Below, piece by piece: positions 14,050 to 22,285 of a stretch of DNA of 24,910 nt (its first letter is position 1; each line of letters opens with the position of its first letter). The DNA comes from a virus. The position numbers and the translations under genes are program-made. The DNA lies in the IMG/VR virus record IMGVR_UViG_3300034104_003092, positions 1 through 24,910 of that record. One strand, given 5' to 3'. Under the pieces are notes generated by a model. The model was given only the letters and a program-made list of their open reading frames with translations. It made no database searches and was not told where the DNA came from.

Positions 14050-14871
14050 ATGACACGCAAATTTTCTGTAGTAACAACATTTCATCAAGCCGGATACGAC
14101 AAGTATGGCAGCAGAATGATTGATACATTTTTGGCAAATTGGCCTCAAGAAGTACATCTGTATGTGTATGCAGAGGATTGCACTGTGACACAAACAGCAC
14201 CAAATCTCACAGTGTATGATTTCCACAGTCGTGTTCCGGCCCTAGTGGCATTTAAAGATCGCTACCGAGACGATCCACGTGCCAATGGCCGACTACCAAT
14301 GGGACCTGTTGATGCCAAGGGCAAGCAACGTGGTATTGGATTCAAATGGGACGCAGTTCGGTTTAGTCATAAAATTTATGCTGTATGTGATGCTGCTCGG
14401 ACCACAGTGGATACTGTGTTTTGGATGGATGCCGACATGGTATGCCACAGCCCCATTACACTGGCGACTTTAGATCGTCTGATGCCCCCGACTGCTGACA
14501 TTGCTTACCTGGGACGAAAAGGAAAATACACCGAGTGCGGCTTATGGGCTATCGACATGAGCAAAAGTTCTAACATGTTGTTTGTGTCGTGGATGCAAGA
14601 AGCTTATGACCAAGCTGAAACAGGCGTGTTTGCCATGAAAGAGTTTCACGATTGTTGGGTATTTGATCGCACAAGAGAACGATTACAGGCTCAAGTACCT
14701 GCGTGGCAACAACTGGATTGGTCTGCACATTTGGTCATGGGGGAAGGACATCCGTTGATCAATACCGAATGGGGTGCATACTTGGATCATCTCAAAGGTA
14801 ATCGCAAAGACTCAGGTCGTAGCAAAAGCAAGGATCTTGTAGTTAATCGCACAGAAGGATATTGGAAGTGA
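14050..14871 (+). CDS. Glycosyltransferase-like protein (GT-A fold)
   Basis: 273 residues. N-terminus KFSVVTTFHQAGYDKYGSRM (4-23) is the first Rossmann strand and loop; VFWMDADM (123-130) carries a D-x-D (D127, D129), the metal and sugar-nucleotide site of GT-A enzymes. A later stretch with WAIDMSKSSNM and FHDCWVFDRTRER resembles the acceptor-side part of GT8-like proteins. Proteins of this type are frequent in aquatic T4-like phages. The acceptor is unknown. A good ribosome site (AAGGA) and a late-type element precede it. The 3' end overlaps the next gene (GTGA). Confidence 0.85.
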   Translation: MTRKFSVVTTFHQAGYDKYGSRMIDTFLANWPQEVHLYVYAEDCTVTQTAPNLTVYDFHSRVPALVAFKDRYRDDPRANGRLPMGPVDAKGKQRGIGFKWDAVRFSHKIYAVCDAARTTVDTVFWMDADMVCHSPITLATLDRLMPPTADIAYLGRKGKYTECGLWAIDMSKSSNMLFVSWMQEAYDQAETGVFAMKEFHDCWVFDRTRERLQAQVPAWQQLDWSAHLVMGEGHPLINTEWGAYLDHLKGNRKDSGRSKSKDLVVNRTEGYWK

Positions 14872-15539
14872 AATCTTTTATTATCCACCTATCCAAAATT
14901 GCCAGCAGTTTAGAATCTGCTGTTAAAACGCAACAGGATCTTGCTGCCATTGGTATAACTGCAGACTTGTTCGAAGGCACTTACGGCAACGAAGCTGAGA
15001 AAATTTTTGCCGAAGAAGGCAGAACTGTACATCCTATTGATTTCAAAGGAAATGCCACTGATGAACGAGATGCCAACAAGGCTCGACGCCCTGGCGTAAT
15101 GGGTTGTTTTTACAGTCATTACAGATTATGGAAAAAATGTGCAGAGCTGGGAGAAACTATCTGTGTGTTCGAAGATGATGTAAAAGTACTTAGGCCATTG
15201 GTGCCAGTGGAGTTTGTAGATATTTTAGTGATTGCCATGGGCGCCAGGAAAAACGAAAAGTACCTACACTACATATACGATCCCGCAGGAGAATGTCATG
15301 CTGCTGAGTATATTCACAGATCAATGCCGGGTACTGTGGGTTATATGATCACGCCCGATGCGGCTAAAAAATTATTGAGTAACTACAAAAAAACTTTCTT
15401 ATCATCAGACAATGCCATTAATAAAGGAGTAGTCACGATACAAATACACAGCCATATTATGGGGGCTGCTAATCTTGACAAGCAAAGTCTTACTGCCAGC
15501 AAAAAGTTTTGGGAACGATATAGGAATAGGAACCAATGA
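14868..15539 (+). CDS. GT25-family glycosyltransferase, copy 1
   Basis: 223 residues using GTG at 14868. A TTG at 14862 is in frame, but the AGAAGGA site spaces better to GTG, and GTGA overlap is the local style. The family pattern is clear: N-terminal SFIIHLSKIASSLE, then RRPGVMGCFYSHYRLWKKC (73-91), then ICVFEDDVKVLRP (98-110) with the E102-D103-D104 acidic site. GT25 enzymes (LPS glycosyltransferase/Lex2B/procollagen-galactosyltransferase group) transfer galactose or glucose to LPS or protein. The C-terminal AGYMI-like segment is here VGYMITPDAAKKLL. It is ATGA-coupled to the next gene. The copy at 22286 has the same architecture. Confidence 0.9.
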   Translation: MKSFIIHLSKIASSLESAVKTQQDLAAIGITADLFEGTYGNEAEKIFAEEGRTVHPIDFKGNATDERDANKARRPGVMGCFYSHYRLWKKCAELGETICVFEDDVKVLRPLVPVEFVDILVIAMGARKNEKYLHYIYDPAGECHAAEYIHRSMPGTVGYMITPDAAKKLLSNYKKTFLSSDNAINKGVVTIQIHSHIMGAANLDKQSLTASKKFWERYRNRNQ

Positions 15540-16117
15540 AAACATATTTCATAAAAGAAGGCTATCAACACAGGCTGGACAACAAGTACTTCGACGACAC
15601 AGAGAACACTGACAAATGGCAACGGGAAGTTTATACTTTTGCTAGAGACACGGCTGTAAAAAACAACTTTACAAAAGTCATGGATATTGGCACAGGTTCA
15701 GCTTACAAGTTGTTAGACAATTTTCGAGACTTTGATACTGTCGGCATTGATGTGCCTAAAACAGTTGCTTGGCTGCGGGAAACATATCCTGACAGAAAGT
15801 GGATAGATCAATTTGATCCTGTGCTGGGTTACGATCTTGTTATAGCATCTGATGTAATCGAACACATTCCAGATCCTGACGAACTGTTGGATTTAATAGA
15901 ACAGTCTGCTCCTCGATTAATAGTGCTGAGCACACCTGATCGAGACCTGTTGGGCAGAACACCCGATGGACCTCCTAAGAATCGCGCACATGTGAGGGAA
16001 TGGACCCAGCCCGAGTTCCGCAACTACATAAGTTCTAGATTTGAAGTCATAGAACATTTTGTATCAAACCGAAAGCAGTCAACTCAAACCATGTTGGCTC
16101 GTTTAAAGTCTAAGTAA
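15536..16117 (+). CDS. Class I SAM-dependent methyltransferase
   Basis: 193 residues. Motif I is VMDIGTGSAYKLL (48-60), next strand TVGIDVPK, then DLVIASDVIEHIPDPDELL (motif IV) and APRLIVLSTPDRDLLG. This is the Methyltransf_23-like layout typical of sugar and small-molecule methyltransferases. HVREWTQPEF matches the usual substrate-cap region. ATGA overlap with the GT25 gene suggests a paired role in making a methylated sugar (inference). The 3' end overlaps the convergent minus operon by eight bases, and no terminator hairpin is apparent at the junction. Confidence 0.88.
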   Translation: MKTYFIKEGYQHRLDNKYFDDTENTDKWQREVYTFARDTAVKNNFTKVMDIGTGSAYKLLDNFRDFDTVGIDVPKTVAWLRETYPDRKWIDQFDPVLGYDLVIASDVIEHIPDPDELLDLIEQSAPRLIVLSTPDRDLLGRTPDGPPKNRAHVREWTQPEFRNYISSRFEVIEHFVSNRKQSTQTMLARLKSK

Positions 16118-16934
16118 AATGGTATTGAAATTCGGGGTCGTAAGATACCACAGGACCCAGGTACTGTTCTAATAGATCCAAGGCTGTGCCCGAATGCCAC
16201 TCGTCTCTGGTGTACTGGCACCACGCTATGTGCTCGTGCCACGCTGCTCGTAACGCAGGTTCTGTGGGGTCGGTCCAATCTTCTAATGTGTTACGGCCTG
16301 CTGCCCACGTGGGACAAGGTTCTGTGCTGATGACTTTTTTGCCGTACCAAAAAGCTTCGCAAGTGATGGCCGAACTTTGACTTACCACCAGATCTGCCCA
16401 GTCTAAATCTTCCCACAAGGTAGAATATCTGTTGTAAGCCCGACCAGGTTTTATTCGTATCTTGATACGAGCCCTAGGAAACCGAGCAGACATGTCATCA
16501 GCCCACTCGTCTGATGTCTGCTGACTCCACACTCTAGTGGTTATTTTGCTGGGTGCTATCAATACATTCTTGATTTTTTTTACCCGCCAGGCGTGCCGTG
16601 GCAGATTCATCTGTGGCCAACGAGAATACGGAACAGACTTTAATACAGTGTTGGCCCAACTGTTGACACTGGCACGATAAAACATTCTTTTCTTATACAA
16701 GTGATTGCCAAGATATCCTCGCCCAATATAAACAGCCGGCTGCTGATGGTTTAACCAAGCGGGCACATGTTCGCGTGTAAGATCGGCATAGCAAAACACA
16801 GGAATATCAGCAGCGGCCGTCTGCCAATCATTGCAGACAGTCATACCAGTTCTTGTTAACAGCCAATTATCAACCCATTCCTGTATGAATGCATCGTCTT
16901 GGTAATCAGAAGCCAATAGTTGCAACTGCTTCAT
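16110..16934 (-). CDS. GT-B-like protein, paralog E (HP motif lost)
   Basis: 274 residues from MKQLQLLASD. A longer in-frame start at 17024 is rejected because ATG at 16934 gives the ATGA overlap used throughout this operon. It shares with its paralogs the C-terminal layout: VVSQSSAITCEAFWYGKKVIS (183-203), then a Trp-rich tail with SGTALDLLEQYLG. In place of HP it has RIKIRIKPGRAYNR (156-169). YIGRGYLGN (69-77) matches the GYFGN of paralog D, so D and E form a sub-pair. It is the last gene of the six-gene minus operon. Probable sugar transferase or a non-catalytic partner; unproven. Confidence 0.78.
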   Translation of the reverse strand: MKQLQLLASDYQDDAFIQEWVDNWLLTRTGMTVCNDWQTAAADIPVFCYADLTREHVPAWLNHQQPAVYIGRGYLGNHLYKKRMFYRASVNSWANTVLKSVPYSRWPQMNLPRHAWRVKKIKNVLIAPSKITTRVWSQQTSDEWADDMSARFPRARIKIRIKPGRAYNRYSTLWEDLDWADLVVSQSSAITCEAFWYGKKVISTEPCPTWAAGRNTLEDWTDPTEPALRAAWHEHIAWCQYTRDEWHSGTALDLLEQYLGPVVSYDPEFQYHFT

Positions 16935-17878
16935 TTCTTTGCCCAGGCCCTCATGTGTGCCCAGCAACGGCCGGACGTTAAATCTGCGTGGCTCCAGTGA
17001 AACTGACTTATACGCTGTAGCCAAGCTGTGCGATCTGGCATGACAGGATTTTCTATCTGACTCAAATCTGTGCCGGCAATATCTCTACACTGGCTTCGTT
17101 CTGGATCTGTAACAAAAACAGGAATGCCTTCTATGGCAGCACCTACAGTTGGACTTGAGTTGTGTGCTACTGCTGCCCAGCAATGTTTTAGATTCCGTAC
17201 CAACGGATCAACTGAATTGCTAACAGTGACGTTTTTTAACTGATTATTTGCAGAAAACTGTTTCATATATTCCGCAGCACGTTTGTCACCCGGATGTGGC
17301 CGTATCACAATAGGACGATCAGTATGCTGTCGCAACTGTGCAATAGTGCTAGTGGCCCAGTCCACTACGCTAACATTGCCCATACTCCACCCACCATTTC
17401 TCTGAAGGCACACCAAAATGTGATTGCCAGTACCGCGCCAGGCCCTGACATGAATGCCCATTTCTTGCTGTATAGTTGTCCATCTTGTAGGATCTGGATT
17501 GTGGTCACAGTATTCTCCTGTATTGGGAAAAATGCCATCGTAGCTGTATCTTAGATAATGATGCGGATTCTTTGTGTCGTGATATAAAAATAGATTGCTA
17601 TCGGCAATCACAGTCCGACCGCCGTGTTGACGTTGTTGATCTATGATGTGCTGTCTAAACTTCAGATGCGGAGCCTTCTTGCCATTCTCGTGTACCCAGC
17701 CCAGCATAACAGCAACATCAGCAGGCTCGTATTGCAGGGCAGTGGATACATTTCCCACATCGCCTGCTGCTGACACACCATCAGCATAGTTTTGTAAAGT
17801 CAAAAACTTTTCACTTGTGTTGTGTTGACCTTGCAGCATTTTGGCAGGTAGTGTTGCTAGATAACTAACGACTTTCAT
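16931..17878 (-). CDS. GT-B/capsule-synthesis-like protein, paralog C
   Basis: 315 residues. The family features are complete: GNHILVCLQRNGGWSMGN (151-168), RPIVIRPHPGDKR with H195-P196, then HNSSPTVGAAIEGIPVFV and the tail TDLSQIENPVMPDRTAWL with HWSHADLTSG. The N-terminal half (about 54-125) has ADVAVMLGWV and a YSYDGIFPNTG segment. It is the closest in layout to paralog A (13153-14013). ATGA overlaps at both ends tie it into the minus operon. Related KpsC/KpsS-type enzymes add Kdo or other sugars to lipid or glycan acceptors; the sugar and acceptor here are unknown. Confidence 0.82.
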   Translation of the reverse strand: MKVVSYLATLPAKMLQGQHNTSEKFLTLQNYADGVSAAGDVGNVSTALQYEPADVAVMLGWVHENGKKAPHLKFRQHIIDQQRQHGGRTVIADSNLFLYHDTKNPHHYLRYSYDGIFPNTGEYCDHNPDPTRWTTIQQEMGIHVRAWRGTGNHILVCLQRNGGWSMGNVSVVDWATSTIAQLRQHTDRPIVIRPHPGDKRAAEYMKQFSANNQLKNVTVSNSVDPLVRNLKHCWAAVAHNSSPTVGAAIEGIPVFVTDPERSQCRDIAGTDLSQIENPVMPDRTAWLQRISQFHWSHADLTSGRCWAHMRAWAKK

Positions 17879-18876
17879 TTAATGCTTTCTATCACTGGTA
17901 ACAGATGCTGCCAAGCAGTACCATCACGCATTTCCGCCTGCGACCACTGGCAACCAGAGAGCTTTTTTAACCAGGCTGATACTTTGTCATCACTGACCAT
18001 TTTTACTGCATCTATTTCTCCCACACTGTGACTGCTGATGCTCCAAGCAAAGTTTCCAGGATCATAAGCAATAGTGGGAATTCCTGCTACGATACTGTCT
18101 ATGGCCAATCCACTGGTATAAGTCACAGTACAGTAGGCATTCCGTAAATCGTCTGACCAAGGAACTTCTGCCCCGTCACTGAATCTGATATTCTGTACAC
18201 CAGCCAACAACAATTTTCTTGCCAGCTCTTCATGGTCAGCAAATGCTCGTTGAGAACTCAGGGGATGGTTGCGTACCACAACAAAACGACCGGTATTTTG
18301 TCTTATGTCCAATATGGTACGCAGTGCCCAGTCGTTAATGTCAGCACCGCGTAAGCTGGCATCGCCTGGCAGCTGAAGTGCAACCAATATGTGTCCGTCG
18401 GGATTATTACGCCATCCTGCCCATTGTACATCTAACATTTCCAAGCGTTTTTTTGCGTCGTTGCTGTGTAATTCTGGCCAATGGGCATCCTGACTCAAAA
18501 ACCCGTTGACACCGACCCTCCAATAAGAATTTTCTCTGTTGGTCACCCGATTCAACAAAGGAGTTTCGATGCACACAAACCGGCGAGCATTCATTGCCAC
18601 ACTGGTTCTAGTTTGATGTGTGCCTTTTTCTCTGGGTTTCCAAGAACCAAAAAACACAGCAACGTCGCACTCTTTGTAAGATTCGGCATACTCGTAGGTA
18701 ATTTGATTACGATCAAAATTAAAATCGGCCCACCTTCCGATCCTAACAACTTGATCAAATTTTTCTTCATCGGTGGAATTTTCGCCAATCCAGGATTCTA
18801 TTCCCTTGGCAAAGTCTTTAAGTATTTCTCGTTCTTGCATGTTACCGGCCGATGCCATGAAAATCTTAATGTGCAT
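17875..18876 (-). CDS. GT-B/capsule-synthesis-like protein, paralog B
   Basis: 333 residues, the longest of the five. Landmarks: CDVAVFFGSWKPREKG (70-85), YWRVGVNGFLSQ (118-129), DGHILVALQLPGDASLRG (160-177), FVVVRNHPLSSQR with H204-P205, YTSGLAIDSIVAGIPTIAYDPG and the tail motif CQWSQAEMRDGTAWQHLL. Its start overlaps the end of paralog D by 11 bases, slightly more than the four-base overlaps elsewhere; a second Met at residue 7 is possible. Same inferred role in sugar transfer as its paralogs. Confidence 0.82.
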   Translation of the reverse strand: MHIKIFMASAGNMQEREILKDFAKGIESWIGENSTDEEKFDQVVRIGRWADFNFDRNQITYEYAESYKECDVAVFFGSWKPREKGTHQTRTSVAMNARRFVCIETPLLNRVTNRENSYWRVGVNGFLSQDAHWPELHSNDAKKRLEMLDVQWAGWRNNPDGHILVALQLPGDASLRGADINDWALRTILDIRQNTGRFVVVRNHPLSSQRAFADHEELARKLLLAGVQNIRFSDGAEVPWSDDLRNAYCTVTYTSGLAIDSIVAGIPTIAYDPGNFAWSISSHSVGEIDAVKMVSDDKVSAWLKKLSGCQWSQAEMRDGTAWQHLLPVIESIK

Positions 18877-19657
18877 TTAGTATCCTATAAGCTGTGCCAT
18901 CTCTGAGTTCTTTTACATGAAATTGCCCATAGGCCAAGTGGCAAGCCCATGCGTATAATTTATCTGTGTCTGCCCAGTAAGGAGATTCTATTTGGCTAAG
19001 ATCCTGGCTGGCTACTGGATTAGCAGCATTGGCAGGAGCAAGTGTAAAAACAGGTACTCCTAACATGACACTTTCTGTAGCAGCATTGGAGTTGAATGTT
19101 ACAAGAGCATGTACATCATCCACTAACACTCGAGTCAAGGGATCCGTAGCAATACGATCTATTCTATTGGCTGCTCGTTGCCGCACTACAACGGGACGAT
19201 CGGTGTGTTGTTTTATTGTGCTGACAGTTTCTTCAGTCCAGGCCTCAAGATCTATGCCGTAAAATTTACAAGGTTTTGTATCTGGTACAGCAACAACGAT
19301 TTTACGGCCATATCGTCGTGGCTGTAGTGTGATACCCATACGCTGCCATCTATCTCCAGGGCGATCGACAATCTCGCCGTGCTGCAAATTGTTCTTGACT
19401 ATGCGGTGCCATACCTTCCAACCTTGCGGATTTTGAGGATTGGGATTATTGCCAAAGTAACCTGAATCCATGTAATAGAAATCTCTACCGTCTGCCCAAC
19501 ATTGTTTCATTAACTTGTGCTTGAGTATACCTCGTATGACTATGGGATCGCGTGATGCTGCATAATCAAAATCAGCAACAGGGACACCGCCACTTCCTTT
19601 TGCAAACATGTTGACATACTCATCTTCGCCGTTTTTGCTGTAGTAGATCCAAGTCAT
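18866..19657 (-). CDS. GT-B-like protein, paralog D (HP motif lost)
   Basis: 263 residues. The C-terminal half aligns with the other paralogs: DRPVVVRQRAANRIDR (153-168), where the HP pair is replaced by Gln-Arg, then LVTFNSNAATESVMLGVPVF (185-204) and the tail DLSQIESPYWAD with LRDGTAYRIL. The N-terminal half carries YMDSGYFGNN (62-71) and RWQRMGITLQPRRYG (103-117), shared in outline with paralog E and not with A, B or C. It follows the TylF-like gene with ATGA overlap. Loss of HP could mean a different donor or loss of catalysis. Confidence 0.8.
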   Translation of the reverse strand: MTWIYYSKNGEDEYVNMFAKGSGGVPVADFDYAASRDPIVIRGILKHKLMKQCWADGRDFYYMDSGYFGNNPNPQNPQGWKVWHRIVKNNLQHGEIVDRPGDRWQRMGITLQPRRYGRKIVVAVPDTKPCKFYGIDLEAWTEETVSTIKQHTDRPVVVRQRAANRIDRIATDPLTRVLVDDVHALVTFNSNAATESVMLGVPVFTLAPANAANPVASQDLSQIESPYWADTDKLYAWACHLAYGQFHVKELRDGTAYRILNAH

Positions 19658-20313
19658 CGGGTTACTACAAGACTACACTGCTGATGACCGCTGCGTAGCA
19701 ATGGTCTAAATGCACGATTGTATTCAGCTAACCACTCGCCTAGAGCACGATACTCGCCATCGGCCCATAAGTCATATTCTGCTAACCCTGACCACGGATA
19801 CATTTCATCAAACACTATCACTGTGCCAGGTACAATTCGGTCGTTCAGCAAAGTTAGTACATCTCGTGTGCTGCTGTATAAGTCGCAGTCCACGTGCAAG
19901 AAACTGATGTTGCCAGGGTTGGCTGCTTTCCAAGGTGGAATACTATCTGAGAACCATCCTGGCACCAGCTTAACGTTGGCAGCAAATGTAGGTTGTACTG
20001 GTTCTAACCGCATGTCAAATTTGCCAGCAGGATGTGTTTTACCTTCGTCGCCGCTGCGTATGTACCAAGGCTCAGGCAAGCCTACAAAGCTGTCGAATCC
20101 CCATACAGTTTGGTTTTGAAAATGTTCAGCAATGTGTGCCATGGTCTTGCCACGATACACACCAAACTCCATCACAAGTCCTGTGAGTTCTGCTGCCGGT
20201 AAAGCCTGTAGCAAATGACGCTTGCGATCAATGCCTTTGCTTTTAAACACTCCTCCAACAAGGGGTGCTGAGTGAAAGCAATCTATACTATAGTTTGTTG
20301 CGTCAATCATCAT
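19654..20313 (-). CDS. TylF/MycF-like O-methyltransferase
   Basis: 219 residues. The family that includes the macrocin O-methyltransferase TylF methylates sugar hydroxyls. Visible landmarks: LVMEFGVYRGKTMAHIA (46-62, SAM site), VWGFDSFVGLPEPW (70-83, highly characteristic), FLHVDCDLYSST (138-149, metal-binding Asp residues), VIVFDEMYPWSG (165-176) and E-Y/A-ALGEW near 188. It is the second gene of the minus operon, ATGA-linked on both sides. Its chemistry fits methylation of a deoxysugar or glycan made by the surrounding transferases (inference). Confidence 0.9.
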   Translation of the reverse strand: MMIDATNYSIDCFHSAPLVGGVFKSKGIDRKRHLLQALPAAELTGLVMEFGVYRGKTMAHIAEHFQNQTVWGFDSFVGLPEPWYIRSGDEGKTHPAGKFDMRLEPVQPTFAANVKLVPGWFSDSIPPWKAANPGNISFLHVDCDLYSSTRDVLTLLNDRIVPGTVIVFDEMYPWSGLAEYDLWADGEYRALGEWLAEYNRAFRPLLRSGHQQCSLVVTR

Positions 20314-20996
20314 TGGTCAGCCCGTTGTAAGCAATAGTCAGTTAAGGCACGTTCACGATGCCATTCTTCGCCCTGCGGAGTATCGTGGAATTCTGTGAAG
20401 CAGGGTGTGCCTAAGGTATAGTGCAGGAGTTTGGCCTCGAGGTTAGCACCAAACTCATCAGGCAACCAATTCCATTCAATGGGCAATTCACCAATACGTT
20501 CGTCCTGAATCCAAGAGAATCTGTGTAATTCAGCACCTGTGGCTTTTTCAATAAACTTTGGCGTCAATCGTTTATTGGCAGGATTCTGGCAGTTCCACAA
20601 GATCACGCTGGACCAATTTTTACGAGGATAATCTTCGTTACGACTACCCAGGTACTTTTCTGTCATACGAGTTTTGTAATCGTGCTTGACTACTTGCACA
20701 TCAACATTGTACTGTCGCAGATTCCACAGTTCCGCAATGTCACCCCGCACAATCATGTCGCCATCGATAAAGATGGCGTGACCAGTGTAATTCATGAGAT
20801 GTGGCACTAGGAATCTACTGTAGATAAAGTGATTGCTGCCGTCAGTATGTGTTTCGGTGTAGTCAGCGAACAAGTTTAGAGCCAAGGGAATGATAGCAAC
20901 CGGTTGACTAGCTTGACGTATAATACTGTTAGCACAAGTATGGTAAGCAATGGCTTCTCTGGGATCGTAGCCAACAAATATTGGAATAGGTTTCAT
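20310..20996 (-). CDS. GT8-like glycosyltransferase, first gene of minus operon
   Basis: 228 residues. N-terminal PIFVGYDPREAIAYHTCANS (5-24) is the usual start of GT8-like phage and bacterial proteins. IFIDGDMIVRGDI (75-87) holds the D78-x-D80 metal and donor site, WSSVILWNC is the acceptor-loop strand, and LLHYTLGTPCF carries the C-terminal His-x-x-x-Gly metal-site region. The gene starts five bases after a perfect minus-strand TATAAATA with no ribosome site between, so a leaderless late mRNA is predicted. It leads a six-gene operon that runs to 16110. Confidence 0.9.
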   Translation of the reverse strand: MKPIPIFVGYDPREAIAYHTCANSIIRQASQPVAIIPLALNLFADYTETHTDGSNHFIYSRFLVPHLMNYTGHAIFIDGDMIVRGDIAELWNLRQYNVDVQVVKHDYKTRMTEKYLGSRNEDYPRKNWSSVILWNCQNPANKRLTPKFIEKATGAELHRFSWIQDERIGELPIEWNWLPDEFGANLEAKLLHYTLGTPCFTEFHDTPQGEEWHRERALTDYCLQRADQ

Positions 20997-21001
20997 ACAG
21001 G

Positions 21002-21009
21002 TATTTATA
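21002..21009 (-). promoter_or_regulatory. Perfect late promoter octamer for the minus operon
   Basis: TATTTATA on the plus strand reads TATAAATA on the minus strand. CCTGT (five bases) separates it from the ATG at 20996. It would drive all six minus-strand genes from 20996 to 16110. Confidence 0.75.
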
Positions 21010-21031
21010 TGTGTATATTAAGATTTGAGAG

Positions 21032-21037
21032 TAAATA
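21032..21037 (+). promoter_or_regulatory. TAAATA late-type element 4 nt before ATG
   Basis: AGTAAATA (21030-21037), then TGTG, then ATG at 21042. The first two bases differ from the consensus, but core and spacing copy those before four other genes. It is divergent from the octamer at 21002-21009, 22 bases away. Confidence 0.45.
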
Positions 21038-21041
21038 TGTG

Positions 21042-21758
21042 ATGAAAAAAGCAAAAAACTGTGCTTGTGTCATCCACGGCGATGCCTATGATTGGATATA
21101 TGTGGAACGACTACACAAAATGTTGCAAAACAACTCATCTCATCAGATACGTATGCATGTGTTTACCGAACCTGCTAGACCTGTGCCCGAGAATTATATA
21201 CGACATGACTTACAAGAATGGCCTGGCATTGCTGGTCCTAAGAAATCTTGGTGGTATAAAATGCAGATGTTCGATCCAGCACATGATATGGGCAGAGTTT
21301 TATATTTTGACTTGGATACTGTGATCACCAAGAATATTGATTGGATCTGGCAACTCAATGAACAGTATTTTTGGGCTATCAAAGATTTTAAATATCTTTG
21401 GCGCACATCTTGGAACGGAATAAATTCCAGCGTAATGATTTGGGACACTGAAAGATTTGCCTGGATATGGGACGACTTTGCCAGTAAACATATCAATGCT
21501 ACCGTCAAACTATTTCACGGCGACCAAGATTATCTCAACACAGTTCTGTCGGATCGAGATCGTAGATTTATTGATCCAGAAGTCATAAAAAGCTGGCGAT
21601 GGCAGTGCAAAGATGGCGGCATGGACATGCGTACACGACAGTATCGTAGCCCCAATGCTGGCACAGTAGTGGATCCCAAAACTGCTGTAATGATCTTTCA
21701 CGGTAAACCCAAACCGCACGAAGTAGCAGATCCTGTAATTACACAATATTGGAATTAA
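21042..21758 (+). CDS. GT-A-type glycosyltransferase-like protein
   Basis: 238 residues from MKKAKNCACVIHGDAYDW. Longer in-frame starts at 20904 and 21009 are rejected because they run into the divergent promoter or the opposite gene. RVLYFDLDTVITKN (85-98) contains the D-x-D (D90, D92); KSWWYKMQMFDP (68-79) is the typical preceding helix; NSSVMIWDTERFAWIWDDF and FHGDQDYLN match the acceptor part of GT8-like folds; a late FHGKPKPHE has the C-terminal His-Gly-Lys metal-site motif. No ribosome site. It heads the right-hand arm of the island, one base before the beta-rich protein gene. Confidence 0.87.
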   Translation: MKKAKNCACVIHGDAYDWIYVERLHKMLQNNSSHQIRMHVFTEPARPVPENYIRHDLQEWPGIAGPKKSWWYKMQMFDPAHDMGRVLYFDLDTVITKNIDWIWQLNEQYFWAIKDFKYLWRTSWNGINSSVMIWDTERFAWIWDDFASKHINATVKLFHGDQDYLNTVLSDRDRRFIDPEVIKSWRWQCKDGGMDMRTRQYRSPNAGTVVDPKTAVMIFHGKPKPHEVADPVITQYWN

Positions 21759-21759
21759 T

Positions 21760-22281
21760 ATGATTATACGAAAATTTAAACAAATGGGCGAATCCTACGG
21801 AACCCAACCTGTACTGGTGGTTGCCACGCTAGACGGTGTTGAAATGTGCAGACGCTATACAGATCCAGTGGCTGCAAATCTGCCAGTATTCCCTGACCAT
21901 CAGATACACGGTGTAGATCTGTTTGCATGGACAGATCCCAAAGAATGGGCAGGCACACATGTCATGACCATTACAGTCACTGGTGGATTATACTTGCTGA
22001 CAGATACCCTAGCCACTTACGGATTATATAGGGATTTAACTAGCCCCACTTATCCACCACCGCTATTGCCGGGAGGTCCAGACCGATTCTGTATGCCATT
22101 TACTACGGCGATTGACGGAGTTACATATAAAGATCCTTTAACTGATGTCACCATCAACGGCGTAACTCAAACAAGAGAACGCTCGTCAAACACCACCGGG
22201 CAATGGTATTGGGTTATTCCCGATGGAGCTACATTCAGCTGTACAATCAACGTTCAACCCGGTATTGATTTGCCCGAATGA
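21760..22281 (+). CDS. Beta-rich probable virion protein, copy 1
   Basis: 173 residues, paralog of 23010-23552. Shared landmarks are RxFKQxGxxYG at the N-terminus, TLDGVE (about 22-27), GPDxF, DPLxxVxIxGVxQT and GQWYWV near the C-terminus. It is rich in Thr, Val, Gly and Pro, with alternating hydrophobic residues. There is no signal peptide or catalytic motif. GGAATTAAT before ATG gives a weak ribosome site. I know such proteins only as uncharacterised proteins of aquatic phages; a virion surface role is inferred from composition and late promoters nearby. It could be an acceptor for the neighbouring glycosyltransferases, but nothing in the sequence proves it. Confidence 0.75.
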   Translation: MIIRKFKQMGESYGTQPVLVVATLDGVEMCRRYTDPVAANLPVFPDHQIHGVDLFAWTDPKEWAGTHVMTITVTGGLYLLTDTLATYGLYRDLTSPTYPPPLLPGGPDRFCMPFTTAIDGVTYKDPLTDVTINGVTQTRERSSNTTGQWYWVIPDGATFSCTINVQPGIDLPE

Positions 22282-22285
22282 TTTA

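Noticed and set aside
3123-16117. A restriction-modification or DNA-methylation role for the methyltransferases
   Set aside because: None has the DPPY/NPPY or Pro-Cys catalytic motifs of DNA methylases, and no endonuclease partner is nearby. Small-molecule, glycan or protein substrates fit better.
16935-17024. Longer start at 17024 for paralog E
   Set aside because: It would overlap the upstream gene by 94 bases; ATG at 16934 gives the ATGA junction used by the operon.
20904-21041. Longer starts at 20904 and 21009 for the GT-A gene
   Set aside because: The first runs antisense through the opposite gene's coding start; both add residues that look unlike the family N-terminus, which begins at MKKAKNCACVIHGDAY.
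22223-22285. Longer start at 22223 for the GT25 gene
   Set aside because: It lies within the preceding gene in another frame, and the GT25 N-terminal strand begins at MKAYIIYL.
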